Shown here: positions 39,222 to 47,842 of the stretch, in pieces
Layout: every line of letters begins with the position of its first letter
Numbering within the stretch: the stretch's first letter is position 1
Origin: Rothia dentocariosa ATCC 17931
GTDB taxonomy: Bacteria; Actinomycetota; Actinomycetes; Actinomycetales; Micrococcaceae
Direction: 5' to 3'
Assembly (NCBI RefSeq): GCF_000164695.2
Contig: NC_014643.1
Coordinates: 2,294,001-2,358,000 of the forward strand
DNA: 64,000 nt
Notes under the pieces: generated by a model
What the model saw: the letters and a program-made list of their open reading frames with translations, nothing else
What the model was told of the DNA's origin: nothing
Database searches by the model: none
Position numbers and translations under genes: made by a program

Positions 39222-41909
39222 ATGTCTCAGAACGGCCCTGGGAACACCGCCCGTAATATTCTGGTCGTCGGTGCAGGACCCGCAGCATGGCGTTTTGTAC
39301 GCGCTTATCATGAAGGTGCCCAAGACGCTGGACGCGCCTCTGACACCATTACCGTTCTCAATGATGAACCGTATATTCCGTACGACCGCGTTGCTATCGA
39401 ACAGCTTTTCAAAGATACCGACAAAGACCTTACCCTTGGCGACCCAGCGCTCTGGGACGAGTCCACGATCAACCTGGTTAACAATACCCGTGGCGAATCA
39501 CTCAACCGTGACTCGCGCGTTGTTAAAGGTTCAGACGGCGTAGATTACCCCTACGATGTGCTTGTATTCGCTACCGGTTCAAGTGCGGTGCGCATTCCGA
39601 TTCCTAACGCAGATTGCGCCCATGTATTCCGCACCGCAGATGATGTTAAAAACATGGTCTCCGAAGTTGAACGGTTGCAGACTAAACTTGGGCGCGCACC
39701 GCGCGGTATTGTTGTCGGCGGAGGCCTTCTCGGGCTGGAAGCCGCAGAAGGTCTCAAAGACCTTGGTGCCGAACCCACCATCCTTGATGTTGCCCCGTGG
39801 CTTCTCTCCGTGGAGGTCGATCAGGGTGGCGGTTATGCGGTCAACGCCCAGATCAAAGCAACCGGGATCGACATCGAAACCGGTGCGTTCATATCCGCTA
39901 TCAACAAAGATGCCTCAGGCGAGGTTATTTCGGTCTCCGTAGCAGATTCCACCTCGGACGAAGCCGTTATTCACCAGATTGATGCAGACCTCGTGGTCTT
40001 CGCTGCAGGTATTCGCCCCAACGATGAGCTGGCACGCGCCGCTGGACTAGAGACTGGCGAACGCGGTGGTATTCTCGTCAATAATGCATGCCACACAAGC
40101 GACGAGTATATCTGGGCTATCGGCGAAGTAGCCTGCGTACTTGGACGAACCTGGGGTCTGGTTGCCCCCGCCAACGCAATGGCGGATGCGGTCGCCAAGA
40201 ATCTGCTCAACGGCAACGAAGATGCTCAGGTCGAAGAATTCGATATCGCCACGAAACTCAAATTCTCAGGCGTACAGGTTGCAGGCTTCGGTGACCGCCG
40301 CGGCACCACGGAAGGCTGCCTCGAAATTCTCTTCGCAGACCCCGCGCGCGGCATGTACCAGAAGATCGTGACTAGCGGCGACGCCAAGACTCTCCTCGGC
40401 GGCGTTTTCGTGGGAGACACCGCTCCTTTCGATTCCCTCAAGCCGCTGCTGGGACGAGAACTCCCGGCAGAGCCCAATGTGTATCTCACGGCGGCAGGTG
40501 GCGGCGACGGTATTCCCGATACAGAGCTGCCCGACGATGCCATTCTCTGCTCGTGCAACAACATTAGCTTCGGCGAAGTCCGTCAGGCAGTGGTTGACGG
40601 CAACCACGACGTACCCGCCCTAAAGGCATGTACCACGGCTGGCACCCAGTGCGGCTCCTGTGTGCCCATGCTACAGAAAACCCTCGAACAGCAGATGAAA
40701 AAGATGGGTATGACCGTCTCTAAGGCGCTGTGCGAACACTTCGATTTCTCCCGCGCAGAGCTTGCAGAAGCGGTACGCCTTACTAACCTCGACGACTTCG
40801 ATTCGGTCATTGCACGCTTTGGGCACGGCGACGACGGCTGTGCCATCTGCAAACCAACGGTCGCATCCATTCTTTCATCTTTCCGCAACTCCTACGTGCT
40901 CGATGCCGGTCGCGGCGGCCTACAGGAAACCAACGATCGTGCTCTGGCAAACATGCAGAAGAATGGCACCTATTCGGTTGTGCCGCGCATCCCTGCAGGC
41001 GAAATTCCCGCTAAGAAACTGGCCGTCATTGCTGCCGTTGCGGATGAGTTCAACCTCTACGTCAAGATCACCGGTGCGCAACGTATCGGTATGTTTGGCG
41101 CCCGACTGGAGCAGCTGCCCTACATTTGGGAGCGGCTGGTTGATGCTGGATTCGAATCCGGTCAGGCATACGGCAAGTCACTGCGTAACGTTAAATCCTG
41201 CCTTGGCTCAACCTGGTGCCGCTACGGTGTTCAAGACTCGGTGGGTATGGCCGTCGAGTTGGAGAATCGCTACCGCGGTCTGCGTTCACCCCACAAGTTC
41301 AAGTTTGGTGTCTCCGGCTGTAACCGTGAATGTGCTGAAGCACAGGGCAAAGACGTGGGCCTGATCGCCACCACCAACGGCTGGAACCTATACCTTGGTG
41401 GTAACGGCGGCGCGAACCCGGCGCATGGGCGCTTGTTCGTCAAGGATGCCTCCAGTGAAGAAGTTGTTCGTTACATCGACCGCTACCTCATGTACTACAT
41501 CCGCACAGCGGATAAGCTACAACGCACTGCCCGATGGCTTGAAGACCTTGACGAAGAGCACGGTGATGGTTTGGCCCATCTGCAATCCGTACTCATCGAA
41601 GATTCTTTGGGAGTCTGCGAGGATCTGGAACAAGATATGCAGCGTCACGTGGATTCTTACCAGGACGAATGGGCTGCCACCCTCAAAGACGAACGCCGTC
41701 TGCGCCGCTTCCGCGCCTTCATCAACGAGTCCGATGGCAGCGATGAAGCAGCGCATCTGTTTGTTCTTGAACGTGAGCAGATTCGCCCAGCAACGCCCGA
41801 GGAAATTGCTGCCGCAGAGAAGGGTGAAGGCAATACCGTGCTGGTGACGGGAGCGAAAATCCCAGTCGGCCCACCCAGCGCGCATAATCCTGTTCCAGCG
41901 AACGCATAA
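39222..41909 (+). CDS. nirB: Nitrite reductase (NADH) large subunit
   Basis: 895 residues, slightly longer than the usual 830-850. Reduces nitrite to ammonium in the cytosol with FAD, Fe-S and siroheme. Order: FAD/NAD module (VVGAGPAAWRFVRAYH near the N-terminus, GIVVGGGLLGLEAAEGL near 165), BFD-type [2Fe-2S] region (CSCNNISFGEVRQAV and CGSC, about 445-485) with a second Cys group CAICKP, then the sulfite-reductase-like half with siroheme/4Fe-4S ligands CLGSTWCRYG and CNREC (about 665-705). GGAAGGA precedes ATG at 6 nt. SUMT follows 10 bp after. Confidence 0.97.
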   Translation: MSQNGPGNTARNILVVGAGPAAWRFVRAYHEGAQDAGRASDTITVLNDEPYIPYDRVAIEQLFKDTDKDLTLGDPALWDESTINLVNNTRGESLNRDSRVVKGSDGVDYPYDVLVFATGSSAVRIPIPNADCAHVFRTADDVKNMVSEVERLQTKLGRAPRGIVVGGGLLGLEAAEGLKDLGAEPTILDVAPWLLSVEVDQGGGYAVNAQIKATGIDIETGAFISAINKDASGEVISVSVADSTSDEAVIHQIDADLVVFAAGIRPNDELARAAGLETGERGGILVNNACHTSDEYIWAIGEVACVLGRTWGLVAPANAMADAVAKNLLNGNEDAQVEEFDIATKLKFSGVQVAGFGDRRGTTEGCLEILFADPARGMYQKIVTSGDAKTLLGGVFVGDTAPFDSLKPLLGRELPAEPNVYLTAAGGGDGIPDTELPDDAILCSCNNISFGEVRQAVVDGNHDVPALKACTTAGTQCGSCVPMLQKTLEQQMKKMGMTVSKALCEHFDFSRAELAEAVRLTNLDDFDSVIARFGHGDDGCAICKPTVASILSSFRNSYVLDAGRGGLQETNDRALANMQKNGTYSVVPRIPAGEIPAKKLAVIAAVADEFNLYVKITGAQRIGMFGARLEQLPYIWERLVDAGFESGQAYGKSLRNVKSCLGSTWCRYGVQDSVGMAVELENRYRGLRSPHKFKFGVSGCNRECAEAQGKDVGLIATTNGWNLYLGGNGGANPAHGRLFVKDASSEEVVRYIDRYLMYYIRTADKLQRTARWLEDLDEEHGDGLAHLQSVLIEDSLGVCEDLEQDMQRHVDSYQDEWAATLKDERRLRRFRAFINESDGSDEAAHLFVLEREQIRPATPEEIAAAEKGEGNTVLVTGAKIPVGPPSAHNPVPANA

Positions 41910-41919
41910 GGACCCGCCC

Positions 41920-42813
41920 ATGTCACCTAAAATTCCGCCGTTTCCACCGCGCGAATTTGCGACGATAGATGAGGTTCTAGCCAATATTCCGGCGGGTGTT
42001 GCTCAAGACGCGCCTTTAGTTCCAAGCTCCCGGGCAGATGTACCCGGTAAGGTGTACATCGCCGGGGGCGGTCCCGGTGCTCTCGATTTGCTGACTCTAC
42101 GTGCTGTTCGAGCGCTCGGTGAAGCCGATGTCGTGCTGCTAGATCATTTAGCTCCACAAGAGCTTGCCGAATACGCTCCAAACGCCCTGATCATTGACGT
42201 AGGCAAAGTACCCGGTAAGCATGCGGTGCCGCAGTCACGCATCCAGCAACTCATGATTGACTATGCACTCGCAGGCAAAACCGTGGTGCGGCTCAAAGGC
42301 GGCGATCCATATGTATACGGTCGCGGTGCTGAGGAGCTAGATGCTTGTTTTGCAGCCGGACTGGATGCTGAGGTTATTCCGGGCATTACTAGCGCTATTG
42401 CGGTGCCCGCCCAAGCTTCTATCCCCGTGACTCTGCGTAAAGTATCGTCGATCTTTACTGTCGTTTCGGGCCATTCTGGGCTTGATGAAACCGATATACA
42501 AGCTGTTGTTTCAACGTTGCGCGCTCATGGTACCGTGGTGCTTCTGATGGGCGTGCGTACTCTGCCGGATACTATCGAGCAGATAATGTTGCGCGGTGTT
42601 GAAAGCGATATGCCGTTGGCCACTATTGAGAGGGGGTTCACGGACCAAGAGCGCGTTATCGTCACGACCTTGCAGCAAGCTCTTCAGGACTGCCGAGACG
42701 TTAAATCACCTGCTATTACAGTCATTGGTGAGGTCGTCTATTATGCACGCGACGATCGGCATCAGTTCATCAGTCATGTACATGAACGGCTGCGTGAGCA
42801 ATCCACGTCTTGA
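41920..42813 (+). CDS. cobA: Uroporphyrinogen-III C-methyltransferase
   Basis: 297 residues. Adds two methyl groups to uroporphyrinogen III, making precorrin-2 for siroheme. The SAM-binding GGGPGALDLLTLRA near residue 50, DHLAP, VGKVPGKHAVPQ, VRLKGGDPYVYGRG and EVIPGITSA are classic. About 45 residues precede the fold. Immediately after nirB, co-transcribed, so it supplies siroheme for nitrite reductase. The name sirA/sumT may also be used. No dehydrogenase domain is fused. Confidence 0.95.
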   Translation: MSPKIPPFPPREFATIDEVLANIPAGVAQDAPLVPSSRADVPGKVYIAGGGPGALDLLTLRAVRALGEADVVLLDHLAPQELAEYAPNALIIDVGKVPGKHAVPQSRIQQLMIDYALAGKTVVRLKGGDPYVYGRGAEELDACFAAGLDAEVIPGITSAIAVPAQASIPVTLRKVSSIFTVVSGHSGLDETDIQAVVSTLRAHGTVVLLMGVRTLPDTIEQIMLRGVESDMPLATIERGFTDQERVIVTTLQQALQDCRDVKSPAITVIGEVVYYARDDRHQFISHVHERLREQSTS

Positions 42814-42880
42814 GTTCTCTGCCGCTCAGAAACTTGCTCCATAGCGGATTGATTATCCGCTAATTCTGGCGCATACAACG

Positions 42881-42923
42881 TGGCTTCCGTCTTCGTTTTC
42901 CTAGTTGTCGAAGGCGGAAGCCA
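42881..42923 (+). terminator. Terminator after nirB-SUMT
   Basis: 15-bp stem TGGCTTCCGTCTTCG / CGAAGGCGGAAGCCA (one G-T), 13-nt loop, then TTTTAT on the plus strand. Probably works for the convergent chelatase gene too. Confidence 0.85.
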
Positions 42924-42950
42924 TTTTATATGCTTTACCGTATTTGAGTA

Positions 42951-43712
42951 TTACTCGGTAGCGGCGACCAACGCCTCGTCAAGACGAGATAGAGCGCACT
43001 GAGCAATAATGCGTGCGGAGGCAATATCGTGAGAGGATACCAACGGTGCAGCCACTATAGTTGAAGCGCTAACCGCCTCGATATCACGTCTCATCTTTTT
43101 GGCAAAAAATCCATCTGCAAGCAGGTACGGGGACGCGAACCTTGGTTGCTCTTGACGAGCTATATCAATTATTGTCGGCTCAATTGCTGCGATAAAAGCA
43201 TTTCTGGTAGGTGTGTGAAGAACTTCTGCGAGCAAATCGGCGGCGCGCTGCATATCTGCTCGCCCATCTTGGCGGGATGAGCCCGCAGCCCCTTGAACAA
43301 TCGGTGGTGCGGCAGAACCGGCAGCTATTTTTTCATGCCATCCAACTTCCTCAAGCCGAGTTCGCTGAAGATGGGCAAGTCGCGCATCCGGCCCCAGAGA
43401 GGCAGCAATATGAATATCTTTAACTCCGCTGGTACGGGCAGCGCGCCTTAGATCAACCTGGGTGTGAAATCCTGTGGACAGTAGAACCGGCACAATAACA
43501 CAAGGCTCGCCATCTGGTAAGGCTTGAGCGGCTTCATCTACACTCGGTGTCTGCACGTCTACATAAGCTTCGTGAACTTTATATTCTCGCCCATCAGACG
43601 TGCTTCGTTCATGAAGTAGCTTTTGAAGCTCGGCGCGCACGAGGGCAATCGCTTGGTGCCCTTCTGAAGAGTCAGTACCGTGAGAGGTCGCAAGAATATT
43701 GAGAACAGACAT
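42951..43712 (-). CDS. Sirohydrochlorin chelatase (CbiX family)
   Basis: 253 residues with two CbiX-type halves. The N-terminal part has LATSHGTDSSEGHQAI with a catalytic-type His, VPVLLSTGFHTQVDL with a second His; the second half (from about 165) has SPYLLADGFFAKKM. Likely inserts ferrous iron into sirohydrochlorin, the last step of siroheme synthesis. It lies convergent to the SUMT gene. No precorrin-2 dehydrogenase is visible in the window. Cobalt as an alternative metal is not excluded. Confidence 0.82.
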   Translation of the reverse strand: MSVLNILATSHGTDSSEGHQAIALVRAELQKLLHERSTSDGREYKVHEAYVDVQTPSVDEAAQALPDGEPCVIVPVLLSTGFHTQVDLRRAARTSGVKDIHIAASLGPDARLAHLQRTRLEEVGWHEKIAAGSAAPPIVQGAAGSSRQDGRADMQRAADLLAEVLHTPTRNAFIAAIEPTIIDIARQEQPRFASPYLLADGFFAKKMRRDIEAVSASTIVAAPLVSSHDIASARIIAQCALSRLDEALVAATE

Positions 43713-43784
43713 AGCTCAAGTGTACGCGTCTGAAGAACCCGACTCACCTATAAAGGTAATTACCACCTTATAGAAGGGCATAAA

Positions 43785-43817
43785 GGATGGGTACCCGTAC
43801 GATGCGGGTACCCATCC
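43785..43817 (-). terminator. Terminator after LARTG protein gene
   Basis: 13-bp perfect stem GGATGGGTACCCG / CGGGTACCCATCC, 7-nt loop, then TTTAT on the minus strand; about 70 bp beyond the stop. Confidence 0.8.
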
Positions 43818-43889
43818 TTGTACCTATTCACAACACACGGAATTCGTGTGCTTCCCTATGTGATAACCTGCGGACTACCGCAGAGGTTC

Positions 43890-45671
43890 TTATGCGTTGT
43901 CTTTCTTACGACGACGAGCCGCAACGAGAGCGGTACCTGCCACCAGCGTTGAGCCGCCAAGCGTCGTGAAGAGTACAACGCCGTCAGCACCGGTACGAGC
44001 CAGGTTACGCTTATTAGCTGAGGTCGTAGCTGCAGAGCTCAAGTTACTGTGCGCATTACCAGTATTGGCGTCCGGTTCAGCTTGTACTGCATCGCCTTCT
44101 GCGGATCCGTTCAGAGCAGCTGCACCGCCTTGTCCGCCGTTGTTGTGTCCAGCCTTCTTAGCGCCGGGGCGGGTTGCGGCGACGTTGGCATTGTTATCCT
44201 CACCACCGGGTGCCGGGTGCGAGTCATCAGAAACCATCGCTACTGTGTATGCCTGTACATGTTCTTCACCCTTGGGATTGCTAATCGCAACGATACCGTA
44301 TGAGTACCCTGGACGCAGCTTTGCAGCTTCGACTTCCAGCTGTGCAGTGAACGAACCATCAACAATTTCTGAGGGTTTCACAAAGACGCTCTTGATGGCT
44401 TCGCCTTGTGCTTTACCTTCGCTGTCCAATTCGAAGATAGTAACTTCAACGCCTTCTGAGACGTGTTCGCCGGTAAAACCAGTACCCCGGACTACAACGA
44501 CGTTAGTTGCTGCATCTCCAGAGAAGTGTGCGCTATCGACACGCAGCGAAGCCTTATTCGCTACATCCATTGTGGTGTCTTCTGCAGGCGATGCAGGGGC
44601 AGGAGCTGAAGGAGTTGCGGAGGGGTTAGCAGATGCGGTCTCTGAAGCTTCAGCAGATGCACTGGAGGGGGCTGCACTAGCTGATTCAGAGGCGCTGGGA
44701 GCCTCGCTCTTCGCTGTATCAGTGGATGCGCTCGGTGTGGGAGCCGCGGACTCTTGGGGTTTGGGAGTTACTGTCTCTGTAGGCTTAGGCGCCTGGGTAT
44801 TCTCGGTTTGCGCCGGTGCGGCAGTCGAGGCGTCCTTCTTACTAGATTCCTGAGGAGCCGGGGCCTCACTCGTTACAGTATGAGCAACGCGGCGCTGCTT
44901 GAGCTCAACGATGGTACCTGCTACAAGGTGATCTTTACCGCCGGGGTTACTGACAGCAACAATTGCATAGCTCTTATTGCCTTTCAGTCTGCTTGAGCTG
45001 ACGTTCACAGTGGCGGTAGCAGTACCATCAATGAGTTCTTGGGCAGAGACACGACCGGTTGCAAGAGGGGCGCCTACAGGGCGGCCTTGGGCATTTACTT
45101 CCTGAATGCGAACCTCTATAGAGCTACCAACGCGCGGACCGTAGAAACCACTGACACGCACGGTGAAAGGGCTAAATTCGTTATCGGTGTAGATAGTGGC
45201 GGAATCAACAGAAACCTTAGGAGCGTTCTGGCGCCCCTCTGAGGTTTCATCACCCTCATTCTCAACCCCGATCACCTTTGCGCCGGGAGTAGCCTTTGAG
45301 GTTTTCTCGGTCTGTTCTGGGACGGCAGGGGTTTCAGACGGCTTAGCTTCAGGGGTTGAGGCTGAAGCAGTCTCAGAGGCGTTCGGAGATTCGGATTTTA
45401 CCGGTTTTTCCTGTTCAGGCACCTGTGTAGAGGCCGCAGAAGCGGTTTCCTGAGTACCTGCCGGTTGAGCAGATGCGTTGGATTTTGCCCAAGGGATAGT
45501 CTGAAGCGGCAATGAGGAATTCTCATGTGTTGATTCAGTAGCGGAGGTATCTGAACCGGTCGAGTTGCCTGCTTCAGATGCAAAAGTAGCAGGAACATAG
45601 CTTAACGTTCCTGCTGTAATAACGGTCGCGGCGGCGAGTGCGTAGACACGGGTTGACTTCTTTGGAGCCAT
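43890..45671 (-). CDS. Sortase-anchored surface protein with LARTG motif
   Basis: 593 residues. N-terminal signal peptide (KKSTRVYALAAATVITAGTL, cleavage after ATFA). Two beta-rich domains (about 150-265 and 375-475) resemble each other: each has VxVSG/VVVRGTGF, SSIEVRIQE or EGVEVTIFE, and YAIVAVSNPGG / YGIVAISNPKG. They are joined by Pro/Ser/Ala/Thr-rich linkers. The C-terminus has NLARTGADG, then a hydrophobic helix and RRRKKDNA, a complete sorting signal of the LAXTG type known for sortase E of actinobacteria. It is thus covalently wall-bound. Possible role in adhesion, not shown. Confidence 0.85.
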   Translation of the reverse strand: MAPKKSTRVYALAAATVITAGTLSYVPATFASEAGNSTGSDTSATESTHENSSLPLQTIPWAKSNASAQPAGTQETASAASTQVPEQEKPVKSESPNASETASASTPEAKPSETPAVPEQTEKTSKATPGAKVIGVENEGDETSEGRQNAPKVSVDSATIYTDNEFSPFTVRVSGFYGPRVGSSIEVRIQEVNAQGRPVGAPLATGRVSAQELIDGTATATVNVSSSRLKGNKSYAIVAVSNPGGKDHLVAGTIVELKQRRVAHTVTSEAPAPQESSKKDASTAAPAQTENTQAPKPTETVTPKPQESAAPTPSASTDTAKSEAPSASESASAAPSSASAEASETASANPSATPSAPAPASPAEDTTMDVANKASLRVDSAHFSGDAATNVVVVRGTGFTGEHVSEGVEVTIFELDSEGKAQGEAIKSVFVKPSEIVDGSFTAQLEVEAAKLRPGYSYGIVAISNPKGEEHVQAYTVAMVSDDSHPAPGGEDNNANVAATRPGAKKAGHNNGGQGGAAALNGSAEGDAVQAEPDANTGNAHSNLSSAATTSANKRNLARTGADGVVLFTTLGGSTLVAGTALVAARRRKKDNA

Positions 45672-46010
45672 GTTTCCCTCTTTGAAGTTATGTGAGTTGA
45701 GCTACTGCATATTTCTGTGATGTGAGTGCCAGATTCAGTTACTCATTGACCCATCTCAATTTATCGGTGACGCCCTAACACTAGCATTCGTGAGGGGCTT
45801 GCAATGAGAAACTGTACCACCACCCCAAAAGTGTTACCAAATATTTATTTTTACCATTACTTAATCCACGTTAAAATCAGACCAATAGCGCATATATTAC
45901 GAATATTGGGAGTAAACCTCAGGTTTCTCTTGAAGGAGTAATAAGAACGCCAGATACCGCGTGCGAAACCTTAGTTTTGCACGCGGTATCTGTAATACCT
46001 CTTTAAATAT
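45672..46010. other. Intergenic region with terminator
   Basis: AT-rich promoter region of the LARTG gene (about 45700-45930) and a terminator hairpin at 45951-45992. No gene seen. Confidence 0.5.
45951..45992 (-). terminator. Terminator after SDR gene
   Basis: 14-bp stem CAGATACCGCGTGC / GCACGCGGTATCTG with a 14-nt loop, 18 bp beyond the SDR stop at 46011. Confidence 0.8.
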
Positions 46011-46811
46011 CTACGAAGACCGGATGACCTTGAACTGGCTTGCCTGAGCAAGCGGGCGCAAAGTCACATGATCAAGATTGATATGGTGAGGGATATTCAA
46101 TGCGAAAACTACTGTCTGAGCAACGTCCTCTGCCACCAGAGGGTTCCGTACCCCGGCATATACCTTTTCGGCAGCTTCCACAGACCCCAAGCGGTTCAAT
46201 GAAAATTCTTCTGTATGCACCATACCCGGGCGAATCTCAATGACGCGCACATTGTGATCAGCTTCCTCAAGGCGCAGAGCCTCGGTAAGTCCCCGAGCAC
46301 CGAATTTCGCGGCGTTATACCCTGCACCTCCTTCATAACCGCCTTCGGCTGCTGTGGAGGTCAGGTTCAGAATGCTCCCCTGACCGTGAGCCCTCAGTGC
46401 GGGAGCAAAGGCACGCACCGTATGTAGAATTCCGAGCACATTCAGGCGGTACATCGCAAGGTAGTCTTCCGGATCTCCATCAGCAACACGATCAAGACCA
46501 ATCGCTCCCCCAGCGATATTAACCAGCGCCTCAAGCTGTGAGTGCTCCGTCATGATCTGCTTTGCAGCTGCGTTTACTGCCGATTCATCAGTAACGTCAC
46601 AGGTTATAGGATGCGCTCCGGTCTCTGCTTCAAGTGTGCGAAGACGTTCGGTACGGCGAGCAAGCGCATAAACCGTCCATCCGGTAGCCGTTAGCTGTTC
46701 AACTGTTGCACGACCGATGCCGCTGGAGGCACCTGTTACAACGGCAACTTTGCCTTCACAAGCGTTGGGGGCAAACGGGTTGGCAGGAATACGAGTATTG
46801 TTTAGCATCAT
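46011..46811 (-). CDS. Short-chain dehydrogenase/reductase
   Basis: 266 residues. TGASSGIGRATVEQL (cofactor, about 30-44), VNIAGGAIGLDRV, LNLTSTAAEGGYEGGAGYNAAKF with catalytic Ser-Tyr-Lys, and RPGMVHTEE. Resembles YdfG/serine-dehydrogenase-like SDRs by the IRPGMVHTEEF region; substrate not assigned. Start is one of two adjacent ATGs, with AAAGG upstream. Stands alone. Confidence 0.88.
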   Translation of the reverse strand: MMLNNTRIPANPFAPNACEGKVAVVTGASSGIGRATVEQLTATGWTVYALARRTERLRTLEAETGAHPITCDVTDESAVNAAAKQIMTEHSQLEALVNIAGGAIGLDRVADGDPEDYLAMYRLNVLGILHTVRAFAPALRAHGQGSILNLTSTAAEGGYEGGAGYNAAKFGARGLTEALRLEEADHNVRVIEIRPGMVHTEEFSLNRLGSVEAAEKVYAGVRNPLVAEDVAQTVVFALNIPHHINLDHVTLRPLAQASQFKVIRSS

Positions 46812-47007
46812 GAACTTACCTTTCCGCGTCGGTGGTGAAAGTCTTGTTCATCTATGATGCCATACACAAAATTATCGTATAGGAAGATAGGCAATACGCG
46901 CTGACAGAGTCACACGCGCATCGCACATCTGCGGGATAGTAGATAGCATTATCGATTCTTCCCGCTCTCATGAACCCTTGCCTTTAAAGGTGCACAACGC
47001 AGTATTT

Positions 47008-47304
47008 TTAGCGTTTCCGCTGGGGAAACCCCCATTTAGAACGTTTACCGTCGCGAAAACCCAGACGATGCTCAAAATGGCGAGAGCTGCTGCCCGTCTT
47101 CGTAGTATCGGGAGGAACGGTTCCTGCTTTTGCTGACATGAGGTATAAAATCCCCGCTCCCGGCAAGAAAAGCACAAGCGGAAGTATCATATGCAGACGC
47201 TCTTCGTTGTATCCGGTTCGCGTTGTTAAATGCCAAACGCAAACCGCAACGATCGCGAGATGAAGAGCAAGTACCGTCATAACAGGAGCTGATATCTCAA
47301 ACAT
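47008..47304 (-). CDS. Small membrane protein, function unknown
   Basis: 98 residues with two hydrophobic helices (APVMTVLALHLAIVAVCVWHL and LHMILPLVLFLPGAGILYLM) and a basic C-terminal tail rich in Arg/Lys. AAGGGA lies 5-6 nt before ATG, supporting a real gene. I recognise no family. It overlaps other open frames, so the C-terminal end should be treated with care. Confidence 0.6.
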   Translation of the reverse strand: MFEISAPVMTVLALHLAIVAVCVWHLTTRTGYNEERLHMILPLVLFLPGAGILYLMSAKAGTVPPDTTKTGSSSRHFEHRLGFRDGKRSKWGFPQRKR

Positions 47305-47442
47305 GGAAGTCCCTTAAAAAGTTTTCCTGTGTGATATTCACCAGTCTACTCTTATGCGGTATCTTGTGATAGGGAATCGAGAGGTAACACACGATGAATA
47401 GATAAATACCTCACATAAGGCACGAAAACTACAGATATACCT

Positions 47443-47729
47443 ATGGATTTTTTAGCATTTCGCTCTCGCAGCGCACAATGCGATGCTCTCTATACCCGCC
47501 GCGAGCAGCTTCGTGCTCGGGCCGAGCAAATCCGTGCAAGAACGCATCGCCCTTGGAGCTCCGACCTACATTTCTCTTCGGGCAAACCTACCGGGACCCA
47601 AAGTTCTATCATCATTTTTCGCATCTTCCACGCCGGGAACAGCGCCGTTTTCTCTCCTCGCAACGCGAGCTTATTGCACGAGTTGAGCGTGCATTAGCAG
47701 AATACGAAACACAGGCATATGGTGCGTGA
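47443..47729 (+). pseudogene. Probable frameshifted small basic gene upstream of valS
   Basis: Two overlapping frames look like halves of one gene. The frame from ATG 47443 starts MDFLAFRSRSAQCDALYTRREQLRARAEQI, gene-like with a basic helix, but loses that look after about 47550. The frame ending at TGA 47729 gives ELRPTFLFGQTYRDPKFYHH and REQRRFLSSQRELIARVERAL with good codon use. A -1 (or +2) shift near 47540-47560 would join them into about 95 residues. No slippery heptamer is seen, so a mutation or a sequence error is more likely than programmed shifting. Family not recognised. Confidence 0.45.
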
Positions 47730-47842
47730 TAACCGATATTTCTGCGCTACACAGGAATCTATACACTTACTCAACGTAAAGGCGCCAACCTACGCTATGC
47801 GATACACCGCCACAGCCCATAAAGTATGAGAAAATAGCCCCT

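Noticed and set aside
43897-44853. 318-residue plus-strand frame
   Set aside because: Antisense to low-complexity linkers of the LARTG protein.
47443-47729. Programmed ribosomal frameshift
   Set aside because: I find no slippery heptamer or downstream structure near the proposed shift; a mutation or sequence error is simpler.
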